Position numbers and translations under genes: made by a program
Part shown: in pieces, positions 23,765 to 31,547 of the stretch
Position numbering within the stretch: position 1 is the first letter of the stretch
Layout of the letters: the number at the start of each line of letters is the position of its first letter
Notes under the pieces: generated by a model
What the model saw: the letters and a program-made list of their open reading frames with translations, nothing else
Told to the model about the DNA's origin: nothing
Database searches by the model: none
DNA from: Paraburkholderia diazotrophica
GTDB lineage: Bacteria; Pseudomonadota; Gammaproteobacteria; Burkholderiales; Burkholderiaceae
Assembly: GCF_900108945.1 (NCBI RefSeq)
Contig: NZ_FNYE01000022.1
Coordinates: 62,001-126,000, forward strand
Direction of reading: 5' to 3'
DNA: 64,000 bases

Positions 23765-26248
23765 ATGGCTGGCGGCAACAATGCCCAATTCGACAAGATG
23801 CCCGTCGTGGCGGATCTTGCCCAGTTCGATTCGCGCTCAGGCAACGCGCTCGAGCGGTTGATCTTCAACCGGCGTCCCTGGCTCATCATCATCTGCGCAA
23901 TCATCACGGCGGTGCTGGGGTTTCAGGCGATGCGGCTCGATGTGAATGCGAGTTTCGAGAAGATGATTCCGCTCTCGCATCCGTACATCAAGAACTATCT
24001 CGCCAATAAGGCGGATCTGAAGGGGCTCGGCAATTCGCTGCGTATCGTCGTCGAGAATCCCACGGGCGACATCTACGATCCGAAGTATCTCGCCGGGCTG
24101 CGGCGCATCAACGATGCGCTGTTCCTGATTCCTGGCGTCGATCGCCCGGGCGTGAAGTCGCTGTGGATGCCGATCGTGCGCTGGAACGTGGTGACTGAGA
24201 AGGGCTTCGCGGGCGGGCCCGTCATGCCGGACGGCTTTGACGCGTCCGCACAGGCCGTCGCGCAGTTACGCACGAACGTGGCGCGCGCGAACATCGTGGG
24301 CAGCATCGTGTCGAATGATCTGCATTCGAGCATGATCCAGCTGCCGCTGCTCGATCACTATGCCGATACCGGCAAGCCGCTCGACTACGCGAAGCTTTCG
24401 CACCAGATCGATGAAGTCATCAAGAGCGAAGGCCGCGGCGAGGTGCGCGTGCATGTGGTGGGCTTCGCCAAGCTGATCGGCGATCTGATCGAGGGTCTCA
24501 AGCAGGTCGCGATGTACTTCGGCGTGGCCGCGGCGATCGCGCTCGTCGTCATCTTTCTCTACACGCGCTGCTATCGCAGCACGCTGCTGGTGGTGGCGTG
24601 TTCGCTCATTGCCGTGGTCTGGCAACTCGGCATTATCCGCACGCTCGGCTATGTGCTGGATCCCTATTCGGTGCTGGTGCCGTTCCTCGTTTTCGCTATC
24701 GGCGTCTCGCATGGCGCACAGAAGATGAACGGGATCACGCAGGACATCGGGCGCGGCACGCACCGCTACGTGGCGGCGCGCTACACATTTCGGCGGCTTT
24801 TTCTCGCGGGTCTCACCGCGTTGCTCGCGGACGTGGTGGGCTTCGCCGTGCTGATGGTAATCGACATTCCGGTGATTAAGGACCTGGCATTCACCGCGAG
24901 CGTTGGCGTGGGCGTGCTTGTCTTCACGAACCTGCTGCTGCTGCCGGTACTGCTCTCGTACGTGGGCGTGAGCCCCTCGGCTGCGCGGCGTAGCGTGCGC
25001 GGCGAGCAGAACGACGCGCGCGGCACTTCGTCGGCGGGCGCGCTGTGGAATCTGCTGGACCGCTTCACCGAACGCCGCTGGGCCGTGGCCGCGATCGTCT
25101 GTGCGGCAGCGCTCACGGTGTTCGGCTGGTCAATCAGTCAGCATCTGCAGATCGGCGATCTCGATTCGGGGGCGCCGGAACTCCGGCCGGACTCGCGCTA
25201 CAACCTCGACAATGCTTACACGAACGCGCATTTCGGGCTGTCGAGCGACCTTTTCGTCGTGATCGGGAAGTCGGCACACGGCACCTGCGACGCCAACAAC
25301 TTCCCTCTCGTGCTCGAAGCTGACCGACTCGAAACCGCACTGCGCGGCGTGCCGGGTGTGCAGACGACGACCTCGGTTGGCGGTCTCTCGCGCTGGGTGA
25401 CGTCGGGCTTCTACGAGGGCTACCCGAAGTGGTACACGATAGACCGCGTGCCGTCGATTGTGAACAAGACGGTGTGGCAGATCCTGCTCGACCACCCGGA
25501 TCTGCTGAGCCAGACGTGCGGCACGGCACCTGTCATTGCGTATCTGACCGATCACAAGGCCGCGACGCTCTCGCGTGTTATGGAGACTGCCGAGGTATTT
25601 GCAAAGACACATAGCGACGCGGATCACGAGTTCCTGATGGTCGCCGGCTCGGCGGGTATCGACGCGGTGACGAACGTGGTCGTCGCGAAGGCGAACCGCA
25701 CGATGCTGTTCATGGTGTACGCAGCGGTGATCCTGCTGTGCTTCATCACGTTCCGCAGCTGGCGCGCGGTGGTGGTGGCCGTCGTGCCGCTCGGGATCAC
25801 TTCGGTGCTATGTGAGGCCCTCATGGTCAAGCTCGGCATTGGCGTGAAGGTGGCGACGCTGCCTGTGATCGCACTGGGCGTGGGGATTGGCGTCGACTAT
25901 GCGCTCTATCTGCTGAGCGTGCAGCTCGCGTATCAGCGAACGGGGCAGCCGCTGCGCGTGGCTTATCGTCATGCGGTGCAGTTCACGGGCAAGGTCGTCG
26001 CGCTGGTTGGTGTGACGCTGGCGGCCGGCGTCGTGACGTGGACGTTCTCGCCGATCAAGTTCCAGGCCGATATGGGCATCCTGCTCACGTTCATGTTCCT
26101 CTGGAACATGATCGGTGCGCTGATCCTCATTCCGGCGCTCTCACACTTCCTCCTGCAAGGGATTTCGCGCAAGGCGGTGGCGAAGGGTACGGTGGCCGGT
26201 TCGGCGAACGTCGAAGCCTGCAGCGGCGAGGCGACCCTACGGTCGTGA
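23765..26248 (+). CDS. MMPL/RND family transporter
   Basis: The product has 827 residues. One N-terminal membrane helix (about 38-56), a large periplasmic loop, a five- to six-helix bundle (about 240-400), then the same plan repeated (helix near 440, second loop, bundle from about 650 to 800). The second bundle contains ALGVGIGVDYALYLLS, the MMPL-type motif with the proton-relay Asp region. Members of this branch move lipids and hydrophobic compounds. Given the DUF1302/DUF1329/YCF48 genes upstream, it probably energises uptake or trafficking of the pathway substrate across the envelope; direction cannot be read from sequence. Last gene of the operon. Confidence 0.87.
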   Translation: MAGGNNAQFDKMPVVADLAQFDSRSGNALERLIFNRRPWLIIICAIITAVLGFQAMRLDVNASFEKMIPLSHPYIKNYLANKADLKGLGNSLRIVVENPTGDIYDPKYLAGLRRINDALFLIPGVDRPGVKSLWMPIVRWNVVTEKGFAGGPVMPDGFDASAQAVAQLRTNVARANIVGSIVSNDLHSSMIQLPLLDHYADTGKPLDYAKLSHQIDEVIKSEGRGEVRVHVVGFAKLIGDLIEGLKQVAMYFGVAAAIALVVIFLYTRCYRSTLLVVACSLIAVVWQLGIIRTLGYVLDPYSVLVPFLVFAIGVSHGAQKMNGITQDIGRGTHRYVAARYTFRRLFLAGLTALLADVVGFAVLMVIDIPVIKDLAFTASVGVGVLVFTNLLLLPVLLSYVGVSPSAARRSVRGEQNDARGTSSAGALWNLLDRFTERRWAVAAIVCAAALTVFGWSISQHLQIGDLDSGAPELRPDSRYNLDNAYTNAHFGLSSDLFVVIGKSAHGTCDANNFPLVLEADRLETALRGVPGVQTTTSVGGLSRWVTSGFYEGYPKWYTIDRVPSIVNKTVWQILLDHPDLLSQTCGTAPVIAYLTDHKAATLSRVMETAEVFAKTHSDADHEFLMVAGSAGIDAVTNVVVAKANRTMLFMVYAAVILLCFITFRSWRAVVVAVVPLGITSVLCEALMVKLGIGVKVATLPVIALGVGIGVDYALYLLSVQLAYQRTGQPLRVAYRHAVQFTGKVVALVGVTLAAGVVTWTFSPIKFQADMGILLTFMFLWNMIGALILIPALSHFLLQGISRKAVAKGTVAGSANVEACSGEATLRS

Positions 26249-26304
26249 TGGTCTAACGCGTGCCGCTTTGCATGCGGCACCGACACCGCTCGCAGCACAA
26301 ATGA

Positions 26305-26338
26305 ATCGGCCCGCTATCTCCGAAGATAGTGGGCCGAT
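26305..26338. terminator. bidirectional intrinsic terminator-like hairpin
   Basis: A stem of 15 bp with one G-U pair (26305-26319 with 26324-26338) and a CCGA tetraloop, between the convergent MMPL gene and the leftward SDR gene. It is the strongest hairpin in the window and well placed to end both transcripts, although T-runs are short. Confidence 0.65.
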
Positions 26339-26385
26339 GAGTTTGCACGGCAAGGCGCGCGCCCCTCTGCGCGATGATCGCGAAA

Positions 26386-27168
26386 CTAAATCACGGACAT
26401 CGAGAAGCTCAGGATTTCCGAGACGCCGCCGTCGACCATCAGCATTTGCCCGTTCATGTAGGAACTCGCTTCGGAGGCGAGAAACACGGCCACGCCGCCG
26501 AGTTCCTCGGGGTTCCCCCAGCGCCCGACGGAGATATGCGAGCGCACGATCTCCTTCATTTGAGGATTCGACGTGACTGGCTCGGCCATATCTGTGAGGA
26601 AATAGCCGGGGCAGATGCCGTTGCAGCGAATGCCGTGGCGGCCCAGTTCCGCACCCAGTGACTTGGTGAGCCCGGCGACGGCGTGCTTGCTGGCCACATA
26701 CGCCTGAAGCTTCTCCCGGCCGAGCACCGATACGTAAGAGCCCACGTTGATGATGCGTCCGTGCCCGCGTTCGATCATGGGGCGTGCAACCTCCTGGGCG
26801 AGCAAGTAGGCGGCCGTGACGTTGGTATCCATCGTTCGTTGCCACATCTCGATGTTTGACTGCAGAAAATCACTCCACTCACAAATGCCCGCGTTGTTGA
26901 GCAGTACGTCGATGCGTCCATGGCGTGTGAGAACGTTGTGTACGCCGTTTCTGATCGCGGCCTGATCAGTGAGGTCGAACGGTTCGATGTCGGCGTTGCC
27001 GCCCGTTTTGCGAATCGATTCCGCAGCGGTTTCGAGGCTCGCGCGCGAGCGCGCGCAAAGGATCACGGTCGCACCTGCCGACGCCAACGCGCTCGCCATC
27101 GCGAACCCGAGACCGCGCGACGCGCCGGTGACGAGCGCAATCTGTCCTTCCAGTGAAAAGAGTTTCAT
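26386..27168 (-). CDS. SDR family oxidoreductase (FabG/gluconate dehydrogenase-like)
   Basis: The product has 260 residues from the ATG at 27168 behind GGAG. A classical SDR: the cofactor motif VTGASRGLGFAMA, NNAG, the Ser/Tyr/Lys site with YVASKHAVAG, and ICPGYFLTDM. A NAD(P)-linked alcohol dehydrogenase or ketone reductase; the substrate is not deducible. It is downstream of a zinc-free MDR dehydrogenase in a two-gene leftward unit (32-bp spacer) between the transport operon and etfBA. Confidence 0.84.
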   Translation of the reverse strand: MKLFSLEGQIALVTGASRGLGFAMASALASAGATVILCARSRASLETAAESIRKTGGNADIEPFDLTDQAAIRNGVHNVLTRHGRIDVLLNNAGICEWSDFLQSNIEMWQRTMDTNVTAAYLLAQEVARPMIERGHGRIINVGSYVSVLGREKLQAYVASKHAVAGLTKSLGAELGRHGIRCNGICPGYFLTDMAEPVTSNPQMKEIVRSHISVGRWGNPEELGGVAVFLASEASSYMNGQMLMVDGGVSEILSFSMSVI

Positions 27169-27200
27169 AGTCTGACTCCGATGGATCATGCGAAAGGTCC

Positions 27201-28211
27201 TTACTGGTGGCGAATGACGATCTTGCCGAAGTGCTTCTGGCTTTCGAGGTGCCGTAGCGCATCCGGTACGTGCGCAAAGTCATAAACTGAGTCGATGATT
27301 GGCCGAAGTTTGTGCAGGCCAATCGCGCGATTCATCGTTTCGAAATCCTGACGGGAGCCAACGCGAATCGGCGCGATCGACAGACCGCGCGTGAAGAATC
27401 CTTCGCCGGGAGCAGGTGCACCCGTCAGCAGCCCCACGACGCTGATCCGGCCGCCATCCCGTGTGGCAGCGACGGACTTGCCGAACGTTTGCGCGCCTCC
27501 CACCTCTACGACGAGATCGACGCCCAGTCCATCCGTCAGGCGCAGCACGGCGTCATCCCATTGCGGCGTTTCGCGGTAGTTGATCGTGGCGTCGGCGCCT
27601 AGTTCTGCGAGGCGTTCGAGCTTCGCATCGCTCGACGAAGTGGCAATCACGCGTGCGCCGAAAAGACGCGCAAGCTGCAGCGCGAAAATCGATACGCCGC
27701 CCGTCCCTTGCACGAGGATGGTTTGGCCGGGAAGCAAGGGTGCATGCTGGCACAACGCATTCCATGCGGTGACGGCGGCGCAGGGCAGCGTTGCGGCCTC
27801 CTCGTCGGAAAGATGGTCGGGGACGCTTACGAGTTCTTCCTCGCTCAGCACGATCTTGTCGCGCAGCATGCCTTCGACAATCGCGCCGCGGCCCAAGGTG
27901 TCTGCGTGTTGCGGGCGCGCGCCGCCGTGCCAGTTTTCCGCGAAATTGGCCATCACCCGGTCGCCGGCCCTGAAGCGCCGTACGCCCGAGCCCACGGCAA
28001 GCACTACGCCCGCGCCGTCCGAAGCAGGAATGAAGTTGGGCGCCATCCAGTCGCAAAACGCACCGTTCATCAGCAGCAGCTCGCGGAAATTCAGCGAGCT
28101 CGCATTGACCTGCACCAGTACCTGTTGAGCGCCGGGCGGTGGCGGATCAGGTTCCTCGCGTAACACAAGACCCGCAATGCCTTCAAACCTCTCACATCGA
28201 TAGAGCTTCAT
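27201..28211 (-). CDS. MDR superfamily zinc-free NAD(P)-dependent alcohol dehydrogenase/quinone oxidoreductase-like
   Basis: The product has 336 residues; GGAGACGACA precedes the ATG at 28211. GroES-like N-terminal domain (NASSLNFREL, DGAGVVLAVGSGVRRFRAGDRV) and Rossmann domain with VQGTGGVSIFALQLARLFGA. The Cys/His zinc ligands of zinc alcohol dehydrogenases are absent, placing it with the quinone- or enoyl-reductase MDRs. It may reduce a conjugated enone or enoyl intermediate. Divergent from etfB, with a 137-bp shared control region; I found no good leftward promoter there. Confidence 0.84.
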   Translation of the reverse strand: MKLYRCERFEGIAGLVLREEPDPPPPGAQQVLVQVNASSLNFRELLLMNGAFCDWMAPNFIPASDGAGVVLAVGSGVRRFRAGDRVMANFAENWHGGARPQHADTLGRGAIVEGMLRDKIVLSEEELVSVPDHLSDEEAATLPCAAVTAWNALCQHAPLLPGQTILVQGTGGVSIFALQLARLFGARVIATSSSDAKLERLAELGADATINYRETPQWDDAVLRLTDGLGVDLVVEVGGAQTFGKSVAATRDGGRISVVGLLTGAPAPGEGFFTRGLSIAPIRVGSRQDFETMNRAIGLHKLRPIIDSVYDFAHVPDALRHLESQKHFGKIVIRHQ

Positions 28212-28281
28212 TTGTCGTCTCCATGGTGTTGAACGAGAGCGTCGAATTCATTACTGCGCGACGCCTTCTTCATTCTTCTCG

Positions 28282-28325
28282 TTGACAGCTGCAAAAAGAT
28301 GAGTTCAGAATATAGAACATTGTTC
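28282..28325 (+). promoter_or_regulatory. promoter with GAACnnnGTTC operator for etfBA
   Basis: TTGACA (28282-28287), an 18-bp spacer, CAGAAT (28306-28311), a 3-bp gap, GAACATTGTTC (28315-28325). The distance from -35 start to operator start (33 bp) is the same as at 501-544. The leader to the etfB start codon is short, about 30 nt. Confidence 0.65.
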
Positions 28326-28348
28326 AACAAAGCGTTCGGAGCGTCAAA

Positions 28349-29098
28349 TTGAAGATACTGGTCGCGGTGAAGCGCGTGATCGACTACAACGTGAAACCTC
28401 GGGTGAAGTCCGACGGTTCTGGCGTCGATCTGGCCAACGTGAAGATGGCGATGAACCCGTTCGACGAGATCGCGGTGGAGGAGGCCGTGCGCCTCAAGGA
28501 AGCGGGCGTCGCGAGTGAAGTCGTCGTGGTATCGGCTGGAGTCGCGCAATCGCAGGAGGTACTGCGCACGGCGCTTGCCATGGGAGCGGATCGCGCAGTG
28601 CTCGTGGAGAGCGATGTAGAACTGCAGCCGCTCGCAGTCGCCAAGCTGCTGGCCGCCGTGGCCGCGCGGGAAAACCCACAACTGGTATTGCTAGGCAAGC
28701 AGGCTATCGACAACGACGCGGGCCAAACCGGCCAGAAGCTCGCCGCATTGCTCGGCTGGCCGCAAGCGACGTTCGCGTTCAAGACGGAAGTGGACGGTCA
28801 ACAACTTCTCGTCACGCGCGAGATCGACGGCGGGCTCGAACGCGTCGCACTCGATCTGCCAGCCGTGGTCACGACGGATTTGCGCCTGAATAGTCCGCGC
28901 TATGTGACGCTGCCCAACATCATGAAAGCCAAGAAGAAGCCCCTGGAGACGCTGAGTCCCGAGGCACTGGGCGTTGACGTCGCACCTCGTCTGAAGGTTC
29001 TTGAAGTGAGCGAACCACCGGCGCGGAAGGGCGGCGTGATGGTTCCGGATGTTGCAGCGCTGATTGAAAAGCTTCGAAACGAAGCGAAGGTGATTTGA
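28349..29098 (+). CDS. etfB: electron transfer flavoprotein subunit beta
   Basis: The product has 249 residues beginning with a TTG start (28349) 7 bp after GGAG (28338-28341). It opens KILVAVKRVIDYNVKPRV and contains LVLLGKQAIDNDAGQTGQ, both typical of EtfB, which binds AMP and helps dock the FAD-bearing alpha subunit. It accepts electrons from acyl-CoA dehydrogenases, of which the window encodes eight chains. EtfA follows after 2 bp. No ETF:quinone oxidoreductase is in the window, so the housekeeping one must serve. Confidence 0.95.
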   Translation: MKILVAVKRVIDYNVKPRVKSDGSGVDLANVKMAMNPFDEIAVEEAVRLKEAGVASEVVVVSAGVAQSQEVLRTALAMGADRAVLVESDVELQPLAVAKLLAAVAARENPQLVLLGKQAIDNDAGQTGQKLAALLGWPQATFAFKTEVDGQQLLVTREIDGGLERVALDLPAVVTTDLRLNSPRYVTLPNIMKAKKKPLETLSPEALGVDVAPRLKVLEVSEPPARKGGVMVPDVAALIEKLRNEAKVI

Positions 29099-29100
29099 TC

Positions 29101-30033
29101 ATGACTATTCTCGTTATCGCCGAACACGACAACGCAACCCTCAAGCGCGCCACGCTGAACGCGATCACGGCGGCGAGCGAAGCGGGGGGCGACATTCATG
29201 TGCTGGTGGCGGGCCTCGGCGCGTCGGCCGTGGTAGAGCAAGCCGCGAACGTCTCCGGCGTCGCCGAGGTGCTCGTCGCGGATGCACCGGGGTACGCGCA
29301 CGGGTTGCCAGAAAATCTTGCCGCACTCGTTGTTTCACTGGCCAGCGGCTATACCCATGTAATTGCAGCGTCCACGGCCATGGGCAAAAACTTCATGCCT
29401 CGTGTGGCGGCGTTGCTCGACAGTGCGCAGATTTCCGATGTAGTTGCCTTCAAGGCGCCCGATGTTTTCGTGCGCCCGATCTACGCCGGCAATGCGCTAG
29501 CGACGGTGCAATCGTCCGATGCAATCAAGGTCATCACGATTCGTCCAACCGCCTTCGACGCAGCAGTCACCGGTTCGGCCACCGCGCCGTCACGTGCAGT
29601 TGCATCGGCAGCCGTTTTCGACAAGGCCCGTTTTGTCGGGCAGGAGCTCACGAAGTCGAGCCGGCCAGAGCTTTCCGCGGCAAACATCGTGGTGTCGGGC
29701 GGACGCGGGATGCAGAACGGTGACAACTTCAAGCTGCTCGACGCGCTTGCGGACAAGCTTGGCGCCGCCGTCGGCGCGTCGCGCGCGGCTGTCGACGCCG
29801 GGTTTGTGCCGAACGACTACCAGATCGGCCAGACCGGCAAGATCGTCGCGCCCCAGTTGTATATCGCCGTAGGCATCTCCGGTGCCATTCAGCATCTCGC
29901 CGGCATGAAAGACTCGAAAGTCATCGTTGCTATCAACAAGGACAGCGAGGCGCCGATCTTTCAGGTGGCCGACTACGGTCTCACCGCCGACCTGTTCGAA
30001 GCGGTACCTGCGCTGACTGCGGCGCTCGATTGA
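29101..30033 (+). CDS. etfA: electron transfer flavoprotein subunit alpha
   Basis: The product has 310 residues from the ATG at 29101. The C-terminal FAD-binding domain carries the EtfA signature: VSGGRGMQNGDNFKLLDALA, GASRAAVDAGFVPNDYQIGQTGK-like sequence and YIAVGISGAIQHLAGMKDSK. Forms the ETF heterodimer with the preceding gene. A dedicated ETF inside a catabolic island suggests that acyl-CoA dehydrogenation is the main electron source of this pathway. Confidence 0.95.
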   Translation: MTILVIAEHDNATLKRATLNAITAASEAGGDIHVLVAGLGASAVVEQAANVSGVAEVLVADAPGYAHGLPENLAALVVSLASGYTHVIAASTAMGKNFMPRVAALLDSAQISDVVAFKAPDVFVRPIYAGNALATVQSSDAIKVITIRPTAFDAAVTGSATAPSRAVASAAVFDKARFVGQELTKSSRPELSAANIVVSGGRGMQNGDNFKLLDALADKLGAAVGASRAAVDAGFVPNDYQIGQTGKIVAPQLYIAVGISGAIQHLAGMKDSKVIVAINKDSEAPIFQVADYGLTADLFEAVPALTAALD

Positions 30034-30045
30034 CGTTCGCCCGGA

Positions 30046-30088
30046 TTGACAGCGATCCGGACGCGAGCCTAACATCCGAACGCCGTTC
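30046..30088 (+). promoter_or_regulatory. promoter with GAACnnnGTTC operator for Rieske-led operon
   Basis: TTGACA (30046-30051), an 18-bp spacer, TAACAT (30070-30075), a 2-bp gap, GAACGCCGTTC (30078-30088). It lies 13 bp after the etfA stop, so the Rieske-led operon can be transcribed from its own start. The leader to the Rieske gene is about 110 nt. Confidence 0.6.
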
Positions 30089-30191
30089 ACGAAAATTGAA
30101 CCAATAGTTGCATATTGGCTGCTGATCGGGCGGTTGCTAATAAAAAGCCGGAACCGGCGCGTACGCCGGCCACATCACGAAGGAGATATCA

Positions 30192-31547
30192 ATGGGTAAC
30201 AGAGGTCCCAGTTCGGGCGAACACACGGTCCGACTCGATTTTGTCCCGAAGGACAGTTACCTGTCGAAGCAGTTTCTCGAGCGGGAAAATGAGAGGTTGT
30301 GGCCGCGCGTGTGGCAGGTCGCCTGCCGGCTGGAAGAGATTCCCAACGTCGGCGACTACGTGACCTTTGATGTGGCGGGCGAGTCGATCGTCGTTGTGCG
30401 AACGGCAGCTGAACAGATCAAGGCCTATTTCAACGTGTGCCAGCATCGGGGCCGTCGTTTGACTAACGGTTGCGGCAAGGCGGCGAAATTCCACTGTGCC
30501 TATCACGGGTGGCAGTGGAATCTGGATGGTAGCGTGGCGCGCGTGCTCGACCGTGACGACTGGGCCGGCTGCCCGGAAATGACAGACGGCGACCTGCGTC
30601 TGGCCGATGTTCTGGTGGACACATGGGGCGGCTTCGTTTTCATCAACATGGATCCGAACGCGGAGCCGCTCGGAAAATTTCTCGATCCGGTGCCGGAAAT
30701 CACGAACTGTTTCGAGTTCGAGAAGATGCGCTACCGCTGGTACAAGTCAATTCGCCTGCCGTGCAACTGGAAGGTCGCGCTCGAAGCGTTCAATGAGGGT
30801 TATCACGTTGCGGCTACACATCCTCAACTGCTCGACGTAGCCGGCGACGATGTGACGCGCAGCTTCGCCTATGGCCGCCATGGCATGTTCGGCTATTCGA
30901 CGGCCGCGCGCCTGATCGGCGCGCCATCGCCGCGAACGGGCAAGCCGATGCCGGAGGACGTGCGCCAGGGTCTCGTGAACTTCTTCCGGGTCATGGAAGA
31001 GACGCTGAAAGCCATCAATACCGCACGCGACTACGAGGCCGCGAAGCGTCTGATGCACGAAATGTCGCCGTCGGGCAACCAGTTCGAAGTCCTTGCGAAG
31101 GCAATGGAATTCCAGCGCGAAGCCGCTATTGCCGAAGGCGCGGGTTGGCCCGAGATCACGTTCGAACAGCTCGGCCGGGCCGGCGCGGACTGGCATGTCT
31201 TTCCGAATCTCGTGTTTCTCCCGTACCCCGATGGAGCGCTGTTCTATCGCGCGCGGCCTGACGGCGACAACCCCGACTCGTGCATTTACGACATCTGGTC
31301 GCTGCAGCGCTTCGCGCCGGGTGCGGAGCCGCCGCTGAAACGCGAGTTCTATTACGGCGTGGACGACTGGAAAGAGAACGCGCAGGAGAACTTCGGCCTG
31401 ATCCTGTGGCAGGACTTCCAGAACATGACCAACGTGCAGCAGGGCATGAAGTCGCGTGGCTTCAAGGGCTCGCGCACGAATCCGCTGCAGGAATCGTCGG
31501 TGTCGAACTTCCATCGCGCGCTGCGCGAATTCATCGCGGAGGAGTGA
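30192..31547 (+). CDS. Rieske non-heme iron oxygenase, alpha-subunit type
   Basis: The product has 451 residues with AAGGAG before the ATG. Rieske [2Fe-2S] site: Cys83-x-His85 (NVCQHRG) and Cys102-x2-His105 (FHCAYHGWQW). Mononuclear iron site: His205 and His210 in EGYHVAATHPQ with Asp408 in WQDFQNM as third ligand. No beta-subunit gene lies nearby, so it may be a homo-oligomeric oxygenase like 3-ketosteroid 9alpha-hydroxylase, though it is longer. It would hydroxylate the substrate using electrons from a ferredoxin/reductase, possibly the pair at 44362-45967. Its stop overlaps the start of the KstD-like gene, which links the two reactions. Confidence 0.88.
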   Translation: MGNRGPSSGEHTVRLDFVPKDSYLSKQFLERENERLWPRVWQVACRLEEIPNVGDYVTFDVAGESIVVVRTAAEQIKAYFNVCQHRGRRLTNGCGKAAKFHCAYHGWQWNLDGSVARVLDRDDWAGCPEMTDGDLRLADVLVDTWGGFVFINMDPNAEPLGKFLDPVPEITNCFEFEKMRYRWYKSIRLPCNWKVALEAFNEGYHVAATHPQLLDVAGDDVTRSFAYGRHGMFGYSTAARLIGAPSPRTGKPMPEDVRQGLVNFFRVMEETLKAINTARDYEAAKRLMHEMSPSGNQFEVLAKAMEFQREAAIAEGAGWPEITFEQLGRAGADWHVFPNLVFLPYPDGALFYRARPDGDNPDSCIYDIWSLQRFAPGAEPPLKREFYYGVDDWKENAQENFGLILWQDFQNMTNVQQGMKSRGFKGSRTNPLQESSVSNFHRALREFIAEE

